A DNA stretch of 64,000 nt from Trema orientale (lineage: Eukaryota; Streptophyta; Magnoliopsida; Rosales; Cannabaceae): assembly GCA_002914845.1 (NCBI GenBank), contig JXTC01000225.1:174030-238029 (forward strand), written 5' to 3'. Under the pieces are notes generated by a model, which saw only the letters and a program-made list of their open reading frames with translations, ran no database searches and was not told the origin of the DNA. Shown piece by piece: positions 11,594-21,949 of this stretch. Numbering within the stretch: position 1 is the stretch's first letter; the number at the start of each line of letters is the position of its first letter. Both the position numbers and the translations under genes were made by a program.

Positions 11594-11953
11594 AACAATA
11601 CGAGGGAAGCTCGCTAAACAAGACGAGGAAAGCTCACTAAACAAGATTGGTGGAGTCATTACAATACATTGCGGTAATTAAAAAAAGGGAATCTTTTATT
11701 ATACTAGTCAATTAGTGTTTGTAATTTTTATTCTTTACTAATTTATTTAATCTCTGGGCATGGCTCTGTAGAGTAGAAGAGGTCTAAACTATGTTAAAAA
11801 CGTCTTATGTTCATTCCTTATTTTCCAATTCTTGTTGTAACATATGCACTCGTTATTGCAACCATATTTCACAAACGTGTTACAACATAATTAATTATTT
11901 ATTAATTCAATCAATTTATTATTTATTTGGTAATACCTAAAACAGATCTTTCA
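11594..11953 (+). repeat. Truncated 5' LTR of the copia element
   Basis: About 360 bp that match the last 330 bp of the 3' LTR (about 21622-21949), including AGCTCGCTAAA-AAGA, GGGAATCTTTTATT and the common end GATCTTTCA. The first 1.1 kb of the LTR is missing. A short stretch containing AAGCTC-CTAAACAAGA is duplicated at its left edge. Confidence 0.75.
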
Positions 11954-11955
11954 AT

Positions 11956-11967
11956 TGGTATCAGAGC
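11956..11967 (+). promoter_or_regulatory. Primer-binding site (initiator tRNA-Met type)
   Basis: TGGTATCAGAGC, two bases after the LTR end, is the standard copia primer-binding site complementary to the 3' end of plant initiator tRNA-Met. It would prime minus-strand DNA synthesis. Confidence 0.85.
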
Positions 11968-12023
11968 GAAGTCACTTAATTTTTAGTGAGATTTTGGGAT
12001 TTTCTGATCTGTTTTTTGTTAGT

Positions 12024-13735
12024 ATGTCTTTTCTCAATGAAGGAGGATTAATTTCTCGTCCACCATTGCTAGATGGGATTAACTATCCTTATTAGAAGAT
12101 AAGGATGAGAGCATTCATCAGAGAAATTGACATTAAAGCCTGGAGATCTATTCTTATAGGTTGGTCTCATCCTGTTGTCAAAGCTAATGACGGAACAATC
12201 TCCTTGAAATCCGAGATTGATTAGTCACTCCAGGCTGATTTGCTGGCAGGTTACAACACCAAAGCTTTACATGCCATTTTCAATCAGTGTGATACAGAGA
12301 AAATCAAGTTAATTTCTTCGTGTGAAACTGCCAAGGAGGCATGGGAAATCCTTCAAACTTATTTTGAAGGCTCAGGTGATGTAAAGCATAATAAATCACA
12401 TCTCTTACAACTAGATTTGAGCAAATACATATAGAAGAAAATGAATCTTTGTCTTAATATTATAAAAACTGTGTGATAATGCTAATGAATCGTCTGCTGT
12501 TGGTGAAAAGATTACTAAGGCTGTTATAGTGAGAAAACTTGTTAGGTCTCTCCCTGATCGTTTTTAACCTAAGATTGTTGCAATTGAAGAAAGCAAAAAA
12601 TCTAGACATCATGAAGTTTGAAGACTTGATGAGTTCTCTTCGAGCATTTGAAATGAATCTAACGGTAAGAAAGAAGGAGAAATCCATTGCTCTCAAATCC
12701 ACACAAGAGAATAATGGAGTGTCAAATGAGGAAGAAGATAGCAACGAACTTGCTTTACTTACAAAAAATTTAAAAAAATTCTTAAAGAAAGTAGGCAAGA
12801 GCTCTGGTTCTATTTCATCCTCATTCAAATCAGGTAAGACCTCCTCTAAATCTTCTTATTCTTCTAACAAGAAAGGTGTGAAGTGCAGAGAATGCCAAGG
12901 ATTTGGGCACATACGATCTGAATATCCAAAAACTTTGAAAAAGAAGCCTAAATCCTTCGCATCAACTTGGAGTGATGAAGAATCTGAAAGTAGCCAAGAA
13001 TGTGACAATAATGTAAGCAATCATATTGCATTTGTCAGCTCATTTTTTCTGAGTAACCTTTGTCATGTGTAGGAAAAATCAGTTGTTTATTATACAGCCT
13101 CAGAAGTTGATGATTACAGAGAACTATCTTTGGCTGAATCCAAATTTGATTTGAATATTAATGAGAATTCACTTAGTGATGCATACAAAAATCTGTCTGC
13201 TCAATAGAAATGTGTTTGTGCTGAAAACTGTGATATAGTAAAAACTAATTATCTTTTGGTTGACTTTAAAGAAAATTCTTTTAAAAGAATTCAAGAATTA
13301 GAATTAATTGTTGATGAAAAAGATAAAAGATTAAAAGATGTTTCTATGGAACTTAAAAGAACAATGAAATCTCTCAAAGTACTTAATTCTGGTTCATCCC
13401 AATCAGATCATATTTTGTCTTCTGGTAAGTTTTCTGGTGATATTACTGGATTTGGTTTTAAAGGTAAATATTTAGGAACAAAAACTATTTTTGTGAAAGA
13501 ATCAATTACTGCTCCTACCAGAACACCTATTGTTACAACAATATGTTCGAAGAAAGTTTCAGTACCCATCAGCATATCAACTGTTGCAACAATAGGATCT
13601 CGAGCAACATTTAGAAGTGGTCTTGGTTTTATACCACTAGCAGGTAAATACAACAAACCTATTGGAATAACAGATTCGTTCATAACAAGCAAAGGTAAGA
13701 GATTCATATCAATTTGTCATTTTTTCTGGTGTTAA
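12024..13735 (+). pseudogene. Copia gag (UBN2-type capsid, zinc knuckle)
   Basis: Starts at ATG 12024 (MSFLNEGGLISRPPLLDG) and contains the gag helix block LAGYNTKALHAIF, ETAKEAWEILQTYFEGS. A frame change near 12435-12540 leads to KFEDLMSSLRAFEMNL and the zinc knuckle CRECQGFGHIRSEY at about 12890-12930. The last ligand of the CX2CX4HX4C finger is Tyr instead of Cys (TAT, one G-to-A change from TGT). The C-terminal part (13256-13735) is a Lys/Glu-rich helix followed by a Ser/Thr/Val-rich linker with VATI repeats. In-frame stops replace expected Trp (TAG at about 12091 and 12222). Confidence 0.75.
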
Positions 13736-13763
13736 AGGTCATATTCGACCTATATATTTTACC

Positions 13764-14180
13764 ATGATGAGTTTTCTAGAAAACAATTATTTTAAAAAGT
13801 CATTATTAGATTCTCCTCAAAGAAAAACTCCAAAACCAAAAATTGATTTAAAAAATAATACTAGAAAGATATGGGTAAAAAAGTCTAACCTTAATTGTTT
13901 TGTCTCTTTTACTTATCTAAGAACAGGTGCTACTAACTTGTGGTATTTTGATAGTGGCTATTCCATGTATATGATAGGTGACAAGTCCATCTTGACAAAC
14001 TATAAAATTGTCACTGAAGGTACGGTGACATTTGGTGATAGTGTGAGGGGGAGAGTTCTCGGCATTGGAACTCTCAACATTGATGGTTTCCTGAAATTGA
14101 AAATGGTAATTCACGTAGAAGGTCTAAAGGCTAATTTGATTAGCATAAGTCAACTGTATAACTTAAATTTGAACATGTAA
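13764..14180 (+). pseudogene. Copia protease
   Basis: Contains LWYFDSGYSMYMIGDKSILTN, with the D-S-G active-site triad retained in the place where copia proteases have WYLDSGCSRHMTGD. It continues GTVTFGDSVRGRVLGIGTLN and LKANLISISQLYNL, the typical flap and C-terminal block. The enzyme would mature Gag-Pol. Lost upstream and downstream continuity (frame ends at 14180) makes this a fragment. Confidence 0.8.
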
Positions 14181-14204
14181 TTCACTAATTAGAGGTGTCA
14201 AATC

Positions 14205-15211
14205 TTGAACATTTCAGGTAAGTGTATGTTGGAAGGTTTCAAATCTTTGGATAATTGTTACACTATCTCTCCAAGCACACACACATGTCACAAAACTTTT
14301 TTAAATAATTCTAATTTGAGGCATGCAAAACTTGATCACTTGAATTTCAAAGCACTAGGAAAACTAGGAAGTGGTAAACAATTTTCTGAAGTATGTAAAC
14401 TATGTCAATATGGAAACCAACAAAAATCCACACACAAGGTGATTCAACAGATTTCAACATCAAAGATATTGGAATTGTGACATATTGATCTGATGAGTCT
14501 CATGCAAGTAGCAAGTGTGGCAGGTAAATATTACATCGTTGTTTGTGTTGATTCTAGGTTTATCTGGGTTGCATTTTTGAGAGGAAAATCTGATACTTTC
14601 GATGTTTTCAAGAGTCTGTGTTTGAAACTAATAAATGAGAAAAATTGTAACATTGGCAAGATTATGAGAATAAAAAGTGATCATGAAAAGGAATTTGAGA
14701 ATTCTTTTTACTAAGTTTTGTGGTGATCATGGTATTGATTATGAGCTTTTTGCTCCTAAAACACCGTAACAAAATGGTATTGTGGAAAGGAAAAATCATA
14801 CCTTGCAGGAAATAGCTCGTGTAATGCTAAATAGCAAGAGATTACTAAAGAAGTTGTGGGCTAAAGCTATAAATACGGCATGTCATACCATAAATTATGT
14901 TTATTTGAGACCAGGTACAAAAATGACACCAGATCTGGAAAGGAAAGAAACCCAATGTAAGTTACTTTCATGTCTTTGGTAGTACATGTTACATCTTGAA
15001 TGATCGTAAATATTTGGGTAAGTTTGATGCAAAAAGTGATATTGGTGTGTTTCTTGGTTACTCCAATAATAGTAGGGCATATCGTGTGTATAACATAAGA
15101 AGCCAAACTATTATGGAGTCTACTAATGTGGTTATCGATGACTGTAGAGATTTTTCTAAATTTTCAAAGGAAGAAATTATAAACAGTTTTATTGATGAAA
15201 CTGTTGATTAA
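14205..15211 (+). pseudogene. Copia integrase (HHCC finger, rve core, C-terminal part)
   Basis: The GAG-pre-integrase HHCC finger is RHAKLDHLN ... CKLCQYG (14205-14480). A stop (TGA at 14478-14480) precedes HIDLM, the first catalytic Asp. The core gives AGKYYIVVCVD, then SRFIWV with the usual D-F before S-R missing, and IKSDHEKEF with the second Asp. After a frameshift, ERKNHTLQEIARVMLN (from 14782) holds the catalytic Glu. After another frameshift, YLGKFDAKSDIGVFLGYS and SRAYRVYN (14996-15211) form the C-terminal region. The D-D-E residues are present but the frame is broken several times. Confidence 0.8.
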
Positions 15212-15339
15212 ACAGATTCAGTTGTTGCAACAACTGAATCTGCTGAGAAATTTGATGTTACAACAATAGAACTACGGGTAGTATCTTTCAATCCATAAAT
15301 TCCTAAATTAGCCATAAAGGATGATGAGTCTCTTGAGAA

Positions 15340-16990
15340 TCTTTCAAGAAAAGAACCATCTTCCAGAGTGAAGAAAAATCACCCAACAGATCTCATTCTT
15401 GATAAGCTTGATGATACCATAGTCTCAAGGAAAAAGTACGTAAATCTTGCTCAATATGTTTGTTTTTTTCTATGGCTGAGCCTAAGAATGTCAAAGAGGC
15501 TCTACTTGATGAGTTTTAGGTAAAGGCTATGCAAGAAGAGTTAGAAAAATTTTCTTGTAATGATATTTGGACTCTTGTTCCTAGACCTAATCATACAAAT
15601 GTCATTGGTACCAAATAGATTTTTAAAAATAAGTCTGATGAATTTGGTGATGTTATGAGAAATAAAGCAAGATTAGTTACCCAAGGATATATTCAAATTG
15701 AGGGCATTAACTTTGATACAACATTTGCGCTAGTGGCTAGATTAGAGTCTATCAGATTACTTCTTGCAATAGCTTGTGCCATTGATACCAAATGGATGTT
15801 AAAAGTGCTTTTCTAAATGGTATCTTGAATGAAGAAGCCCATGTTGAATAGCCCAGAGGATTTAAAGACCCACATTTGCCTAATAATGTTTCCAAATTAA
15901 AAAAAGCATTATATGAGTTAAAGCAAGCTCCTAGGGCATGGTATGAGAGATCGACAATTTTCTTGATTGAAAGGGGTTATAAGAGAGGAGGAGTGAACAA
16001 AATAATTTTTATCAAACACTTTAATTCAGGTATTATCATTGCTCAAGTATATGTGGATAATATAGTGTTTGGCTCTACCTCTAACTCTAAAATGCAAGAG
16101 TTTGTCGATCAAATGAAGCATGAATTTGAGATCAGCATCGTTAGAGAGCTCACATAGTTTTTAGGTTTGCAGGTCAAACAACTTGAGGATGGCATTTTTA
16201 TTTCTCAAGCCAAGTATGCCAAGAACCTTATTTCTAAGTTTGGACTTGAAAAAGCTAAACATTTTTGTACCCCTATGAGCACAACACTAAAGTTGACAAA
16301 AGATAAAAGTGGGGTAAATGTTGATCCAATATTGTACAGAAACATGATAGGTAGTCTTCTTTATCTTATTGCTAGTCGTCCTGATATATGTTACAGTATT
16401 AGTATGTGTGCAAGATACCAGAGTAATCCTAAGGAATCTCATATTACTATTGTTAAGAGAATTATTTACTATGTGAGTGGCACTCTTGATTATGGTATTT
16501 GGTATTCTAGAGATACTAATGTGAATCTTGTAGGATATAGTAATGCAGATTGGGCGGGCAATGCAGATGACAGAAAAAGTACGAGTGGTGGTTGTTTCTA
16601 CCTTGGAAATAACTTGGTTTCTTAGCATAGCAAGTTTAAAATTCGATTTATCTGTCTACTACTGAAGCTGAATACATTGTTGTTGGAAGTTGTTGTACAT
16701 AACTTCTCTGGATGAAACAGATGCCTGCTGACTATGGCTTTGATATAGATGTTGTGACTGTGTTTTATGATAATACAAGTGCTATAAATATTTTAAAAAA
16801 CCCGATGCAACATTCTAGGACAAAGCATATAGATATCCGTCATCATTTTATAAGGGAATTGGTTGAGAATAAAACAATCATTTTAGAACATGTTGAGACT
16901 GAAAAGCAGATTGCAGACATTTTTATCAAAGCTCTTGATTCTGCAAAATTTGATTCCTTGAGGCAAGCCTTAGGAATCTGTTGTGTTTAA
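15340..16990 (+). pseudogene. Copia reverse transcriptase and RNase H
   Basis: RT begins KNHPTDLILDKLDD and continues LLDEF-stop-VKAMQEELEKF, WTLVPRPNHTNVIGTK-stop, KARLVTQGY, LKKALYELKQAPRAWYE (from 15876) and QVYVDNIVFGSTS. The catalytic YVDD is YVDN (16050-16061, GAT to AAT). The connection and RNase H follow: YRNMIGSLLYL-ASRPDI, YSNADWAGNADDRKSTSGG, STTEAEYI and RTKHIDIRHHFIRELVE, ending at TAA 16990. Most internal stops sit where Trp (TGG to TAG) or Gln (CAG/CAA to TAG/TAA) is expected. The Asp-to-Asn change alone should abolish polymerase activity. Confidence 0.85.
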
Positions 16991-18063
16991 GTTTCTTGTG
17001 TTTTGTGTGTTTCAATTTCAACCAAAAATGTTTCTTGTGAATAAAAAGATGTTGATAGAGATAAAAAGTTTATAAGGAATTTAGATAATGTCTTTTTAAT
17101 TTTTGTTTTAAACTAGATTGTTTAATTATTTTGAATTATTGAAATCTCCAAGTTCTAAAATCTTGATGAATTTTTCGGATCGATTTTTAGGTGACCAACC
17201 TTTTTCTAATGATCTTTTGAAACCTAGTTGTGGAACAACTCCCATGAATAGAAAGAGCTACCTAGTCTGAAGTATGAAAGCCATCTTTGAATAATTTGGG
17301 CCGCTGCATCACCAATATGGAGAGGATAATCTACCACGGAGCAGGGCTATCTCAAAGATAGTGTGAAAGCTACTTTCATGGGTACTTAAAATAAAGGCAG
17401 TAAATAAAAAAATTAAATTAAATTAAATTAAAAAAACTGCTTATTACGTTAAAAAAAAAAGCTAGAAATTTTGAGAAAATTGAAAAAGGTAAGTCAGTTA
17501 GTTTTTGATTCAGTTTATTCATCTTGATTTTATAAATAAGGAGAATTATTTGTCAAAATTTTTAACAATTTATCACAATTTTAAAATCTTTTTAATTTCA
17601 GGAATAAAATTGATACAATCTTTTTCCTTATCCTCTTTTTATCAAAATTATATCTTGAGTTTATGAAAATATATTGGCTGAAATTGTGTTATTTTTTGTG
17701 TGTGCCATTTTTTTTTCTTTGTCTTTGTAAATATTTAAAAAAAAATGGGGCAAAATTTTTTTCCTTGGGAAAGTTTGCAATCTGATATTTTTCTTATCGT
17801 AACATATCAAAATACTTTCCTGTTTTATTCCAATCAATCAGTTTTCTGATTTTGTGTTTGGGAAATCACCAAAAATTCTTATTTGAATTTTGAATTTCCT
17901 AATTTAATGGCTGATTGGTTCTATAAATGTGGCTTAGTTGATAGGGTTAATTTTTAATGTAATTTTTTTCTCTCACTCACGCTCACTCTATCTTTACCTC
18001 TGTCGTTTCTTCTTCTTCCTCTCTTCTTGTTTTTGCCTTGAGTTTCAGATCTTTTTGTCAACA
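16991..18063 (+). other. Spacer between pol and env-like ORF
   Basis: AT-rich, non-coding. It includes an AATTAAATTAAATTAAA run at about 17411-17428. A CT-rich leader (about 17970-18050) directly precedes the ATG of the env-like ORF. In SIRE-type elements this region is thought to hold signals for a separate downstream message, but none can be recognised here. Confidence 0.4.
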
Positions 18064-20157
18064 ATGGTGAAGACTCGTGGTGGTGTTGCTTCAAAGAAGA
18101 TTTAGAGTTCTACACCGGTTGTCAAGACAACTTCCATAAAGAAGAAGAAAATGAATCCCTCAGGTTCGTCCTCTACCTCAGCCGAAAAACCTCAACCTGA
18201 GGTATCGAAGCCGACCACTTCGCCACCCAAGGTGGTGGCACCTATTGCTCCACCTCCAGTTAAACTAGAGCCAGAGCCCACCGAAGAAGCTGAAGAATCG
18301 CCTAAGGATTCTTCTTAAGACCGAGATTGAAGATGATGGTGGTTCTGATGAAGAAGCCATCACTGAAGCCGATGAGATTACCGGCAATGACAAAGAAGAA
18401 GCCGGAGATGAAGAAGGCGACGATTAGAATGATCAATCTGAGTCTGATGATACACCTCAAGCACCTGTTGCAACTAAATCAACGAAAGCCCTAAAAGCTG
18501 TTATGGCTGCCAAATCGATTCCATACCATCTGTTGCAATAATTGCAAAAATCAAGAAATCTGGAGGAAGGAAATCTGTTGCAACAAAGGATGCTACCTCT
18601 GAATTATCAAAACCTGATGATGTTGCAACCATTGTCATAGCTACTCCTTCAATCTAGTCCAAGAAGCCTACTCCAAAGAGTCTGAACTTCGAAATCTTCA
18701 AAGGCTTCTAAAGTTATTGCAACAACTTCTAAACAAGTTGTAACAACTGTTATCTCTATTCTATACGCCCCTGTTCTAGTTGGAACGACACCATTCAAAA
18801 CTGTAACAATTTCGATGGGAACTGAAGAAGATCCATCCAAGGAGACTGAGCCATCCAAAGCATAATCTGAAATTCCATAAGAGCCTGAAAGTTCAGAGAA
18901 CGGTGATGATGATGAACCTGAGATTGAAGTGCCTGAACCATCAAAGGACAAGGGCAAAGCTATTCAATCTGACACTCCTAAGGGGTATGTTGTTTGCAAA
19001 GCCCATTCTACTTCGTTTTATACCATTGAAAATGAAGCTTTGATGAAAGATTATGAAAAAAGAAACTTTTGGGATGAAAGAAACTTCAATCTGGATTCAT
19101 TTAGGCCCTTAGGAATATTCAAACTTCTTAAGGATCTTCAATGGATGAAAACTGTGACTAGCTTTGAGAGGTATGTTCCTAGAATAGTCCAAGAATTCTA
19201 TTGCAATATACATGAAGATATGGCTGACCCAATGAGTCCTTTTTATCAGAAAGTCTATCTTAGGGGACATGTATATGATTTTTCTTTCTTGACTATTGCT
19301 GATTCCTTGGATATCCCCATGGTGGAAGTAGATGAGTATGAGAAAGACTATGCAATTGACAATTTGGTATCTGAATTGGTTGTTGTTGTCACTATTTGCC
19401 CAAATAATTCACATGCTTTGAAATCTTGTGAGCTGATCTACAAGTATTCTGGCTTGCACAAGATTGCTTAACACAACTGGTGGCCAACAACTCATCAACC
19501 CATCGTTGCCAAAAATTTTGCATGTCTATTATTTGATATTGGCACAGGTTTTCAAGTTAATCTTCCTCAGATTATTTTTCATGTGATTTACGATCTTTGT
19601 GGAGGAAGAAAGAAGAATTAGAATCTGCCATTCCCTAAACTGATTTATGGGATTCTTCAACAACAACATCCTCTGAAACTTCCAAGTGATTTTCTCTCTC
19701 CAGTTCTACTTACTATTTCTTACAGGTTGAAGGGCAAAGAAGTTGTTGAACCACTTGTTGCAACAACTGCCAAATCTAAAAAGAAGACAGCTGCTGCCAA
19801 AAAGTCCTCACCTATTATAACATCTTCTATTGTGGTGTCTCAACAGTAGAAAATCTGAAAGCTAATCTAGTCAAGCAGACTAAGCGACTAGAGGCCATTG
19901 AAAGAGTGCAAAAAGAGATTCTTGATCGGTTGACAGTTGCCTTTGCTGCTCTATCAGCTGTTGCTCTCATCTTTCTGGATCTTCCCAACCTAATATATCA
20001 GCATGCCACCTGTTGTAACAAGTCCAAAAATGCAGGACAAGAAACGATACAAGAAGGCACATCTTTAATCATTTTGTTTGCTTTGCAGGATCTTGCTATA
20101 TGGAGCTTTCATTCTTTTGTTTTCAGAAATTTGTTTTCATTTGTTTTGGCGACTTAA
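18064..20157 (+). pseudogene. Env-like / putative plant transposon protein ORF of the copia element
   Basis: Begins MVKTRGGVASKK (ATG 18064), with a basic start then a Pro/Ser/Thr/Glu-rich low-complexity region full of VATT/VATI-like peptides. A frame change leads to a folded domain from 18929 to 19471: KAHSTSFYTIENEALM, RNFWDERNFNLDSF, VPRIVQEFYCNI, KVYLRGHVYDFSF and IADSLDIPMVEVDEYEKDY. This corresponds to the plant transposon protein domain of SIRE-like elements. The C-terminal part (19906-20157) has a Leu/Ala-rich, possibly membrane-spanning stretch (VAFAALSAVALIFL). Stops and frameshifts make it a pseudogene. Its function is unknown even in intact relatives. Confidence 0.7.
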
Positions 20158-20445
20158 TGTTTGTTTGGTAACTTTGATACTTTGGTCCTTTTTTGACAAA
20201 AAAGGGAGAGATCACGAGAATTTTCTAGATATTTGTTTTGAGATCATGACATTATGTTTTGTTTGGATATCATGAGATTTTATTTTCAAGGGGAAATTTC
20301 TATGATTTATATCATATTCTTTGTATTGTGATTTTGAGGGAGAGTTATCTATTTGTTTTTAATGAGAAAATTAATCATCTTTTTGCAGTTTTTATACTTG
20401 AGTTCTTTGTGTTCTTTCTTATGTTGATTTTGTCAAAAAGATGCC

Positions 20446-20457
20446 AAAGGGAGAGAT
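20446..20457 (+). promoter_or_regulatory. Polypurine tract before the copia 3' LTR
   Basis: AAAGGGAGAGAT immediately precedes the TGTTAGG start of the LTR. A similar AAAAAAGGGAGAGATC lies at about 20198-20213. Confidence 0.7.
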
Positions 20458-21949
20458 TGTTAGGTCTAAAAGTTTAGCATTCTAAATGGCAAAGTTTTGA
20501 GAACTCAAGTTGATAAAAGAGATAGAGAAGTTGTTACAATAAGTCTGAAGTTGTTACAATAAGTGTTGTTCTACAACAAACGAAATTTGTATTTTTCTTT
20601 ATATGGAAACCTTCTAAAATATACCCAAACGTGCTTTATTTCCATATTTGATAATTTTGGTGATAATATTTATAAAATATAAATGGAATTTCGTATATAG
20701 CTATTTAGGATAATTTTTCTATCAATTTTCAATCAATTCCTTTTATATTTACCATATGTATCATTGATTATTTCCTAATTCTTTTGTCCTTGATTGATAT
20801 CTGATTGCCTCTTATTAATCAATGAATTTGGACAGGTTTCTGAAGTGAAGTCATAAGAATTTTTGTCCTTAATTATTGTTGGATATTTGCTCATCAATTA
20901 ATTAAGTTTCCATTAGTTAATTGATTTGATTTGCTGAGTTGTTGTGATCAGATTTCCTAATCTGTTGTAACAACTCCAGATTTTTAAGGAAAGATTAGTT
21001 AATTTTCTTAAATCTTGCTATTTGATTGATATTGATTGAGATATGATTTTATAAATTAATTATTAATCTTTGGTAGGTTAATTGAAGAATTCCAACTGGC
21101 TAAATTGTGTCCAAATCATATCCAAAGAGCAATCATGCATCTGGACATTTTTCTAGTAATTATTCAGAAAGTTATTGCAACAACTTTCTGGCATATTGAA
21201 ATATTTTTGAAAAGATTTTGATTTTGTTATTAATTCTTTTCTTATTTGATTTCAGCCAATTCACACTACAATGGACGACCATGGAGGCAACAACTTTATG
21301 GCATATTATAATATTTTTGGAAAGATTTTCATTTTTCAAACTACAATGGATGACCATGGATGCTGAAATTCACTGATAAAAGCTCTCTTACTCCAAGGAT
21401 TTTTGTATGCACTTCATTGAGAAAAATATTCTTAGAGAAAGCTTTTAATTGTAAGGCATAGAGCATGTTCTATTGCCATTATGAGACTTAGAGAGCTTTA
21501 AGGCTTTCTAGGTATTTTTCTTGAGTGCATCTTGTTCTTCGGGAGGAAGAATAATACGTCTTCGAGAGGAGACAGATCCGAACTAGTGAAGGGAATTCAC
21601 TTGTGAAGGATCAACAAGATAAGGGGAGCTCGCTAAATAAGATTGGTGAAGTCGTTACAACACATTGTGGCAATTGAAAAGAGGGAATCTTTTATTGTAT
21701 TAGTCAATTGGTGTTTGTAATTTTTATACTTTACTAATTTGTTTAATCTCTAGGCGTGGCCCCAAAGTGTAGGAGAGGTCCGAACTACATTAAAAACATC
21801 TTGTGTTCATTCTTTATTTTCCTATTCTTGTTGCAATATATGTACTCGTCATTGCAACATCATTTCATACACATATTACAACATAATTAATTATTTATTA
21901 ATTTAATCAATTAATTAATTATTTGGTAATACCTAAAATAGATCTTTCA
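20458..21949 (+). repeat. 3' LTR of the copia element
   Basis: 1492 bp, starting TGTTAGG after the polypurine tract and ending GATCTTTCA, the same end as the 5' copy at 11953. Two near-identical copies of GAAGTTGTTACAATAAG occur at about 20526-20561. A block containing CAACTTT-TGGCATATT and CAATGGA-GACCATGGA is repeated at about 21174-21360. Confidence 0.8.

Larger units (their letters stand above)
11594..21949 (+). mobile_element. SIRE/Maximus-like Ty1/copia element with env-like ORF
   Basis: Order: truncated 5' LTR, tRNA-Met-type primer-binding site, gag, protease, integrase, RT, RNase H, about 1 kb of spacer, an env-like ORF, polypurine tract and full 3' LTR. Integrase before RT defines Ty1/copia. 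The long 3' extension with an extra ORF of the plant transposon type is the hallmark of the SIRE/Maximus lineage. Every ORF carries stops or frameshifts. No target duplication can be tested because the 5' LTR has lost its outer part. The right flank begins ACGCC at 21950. Confidence 0.8.

Noticed and set aside
13408..13707. Minus-strand 99-codon ORF
   Set aside because: Antisense shadow of the copia gag frame.
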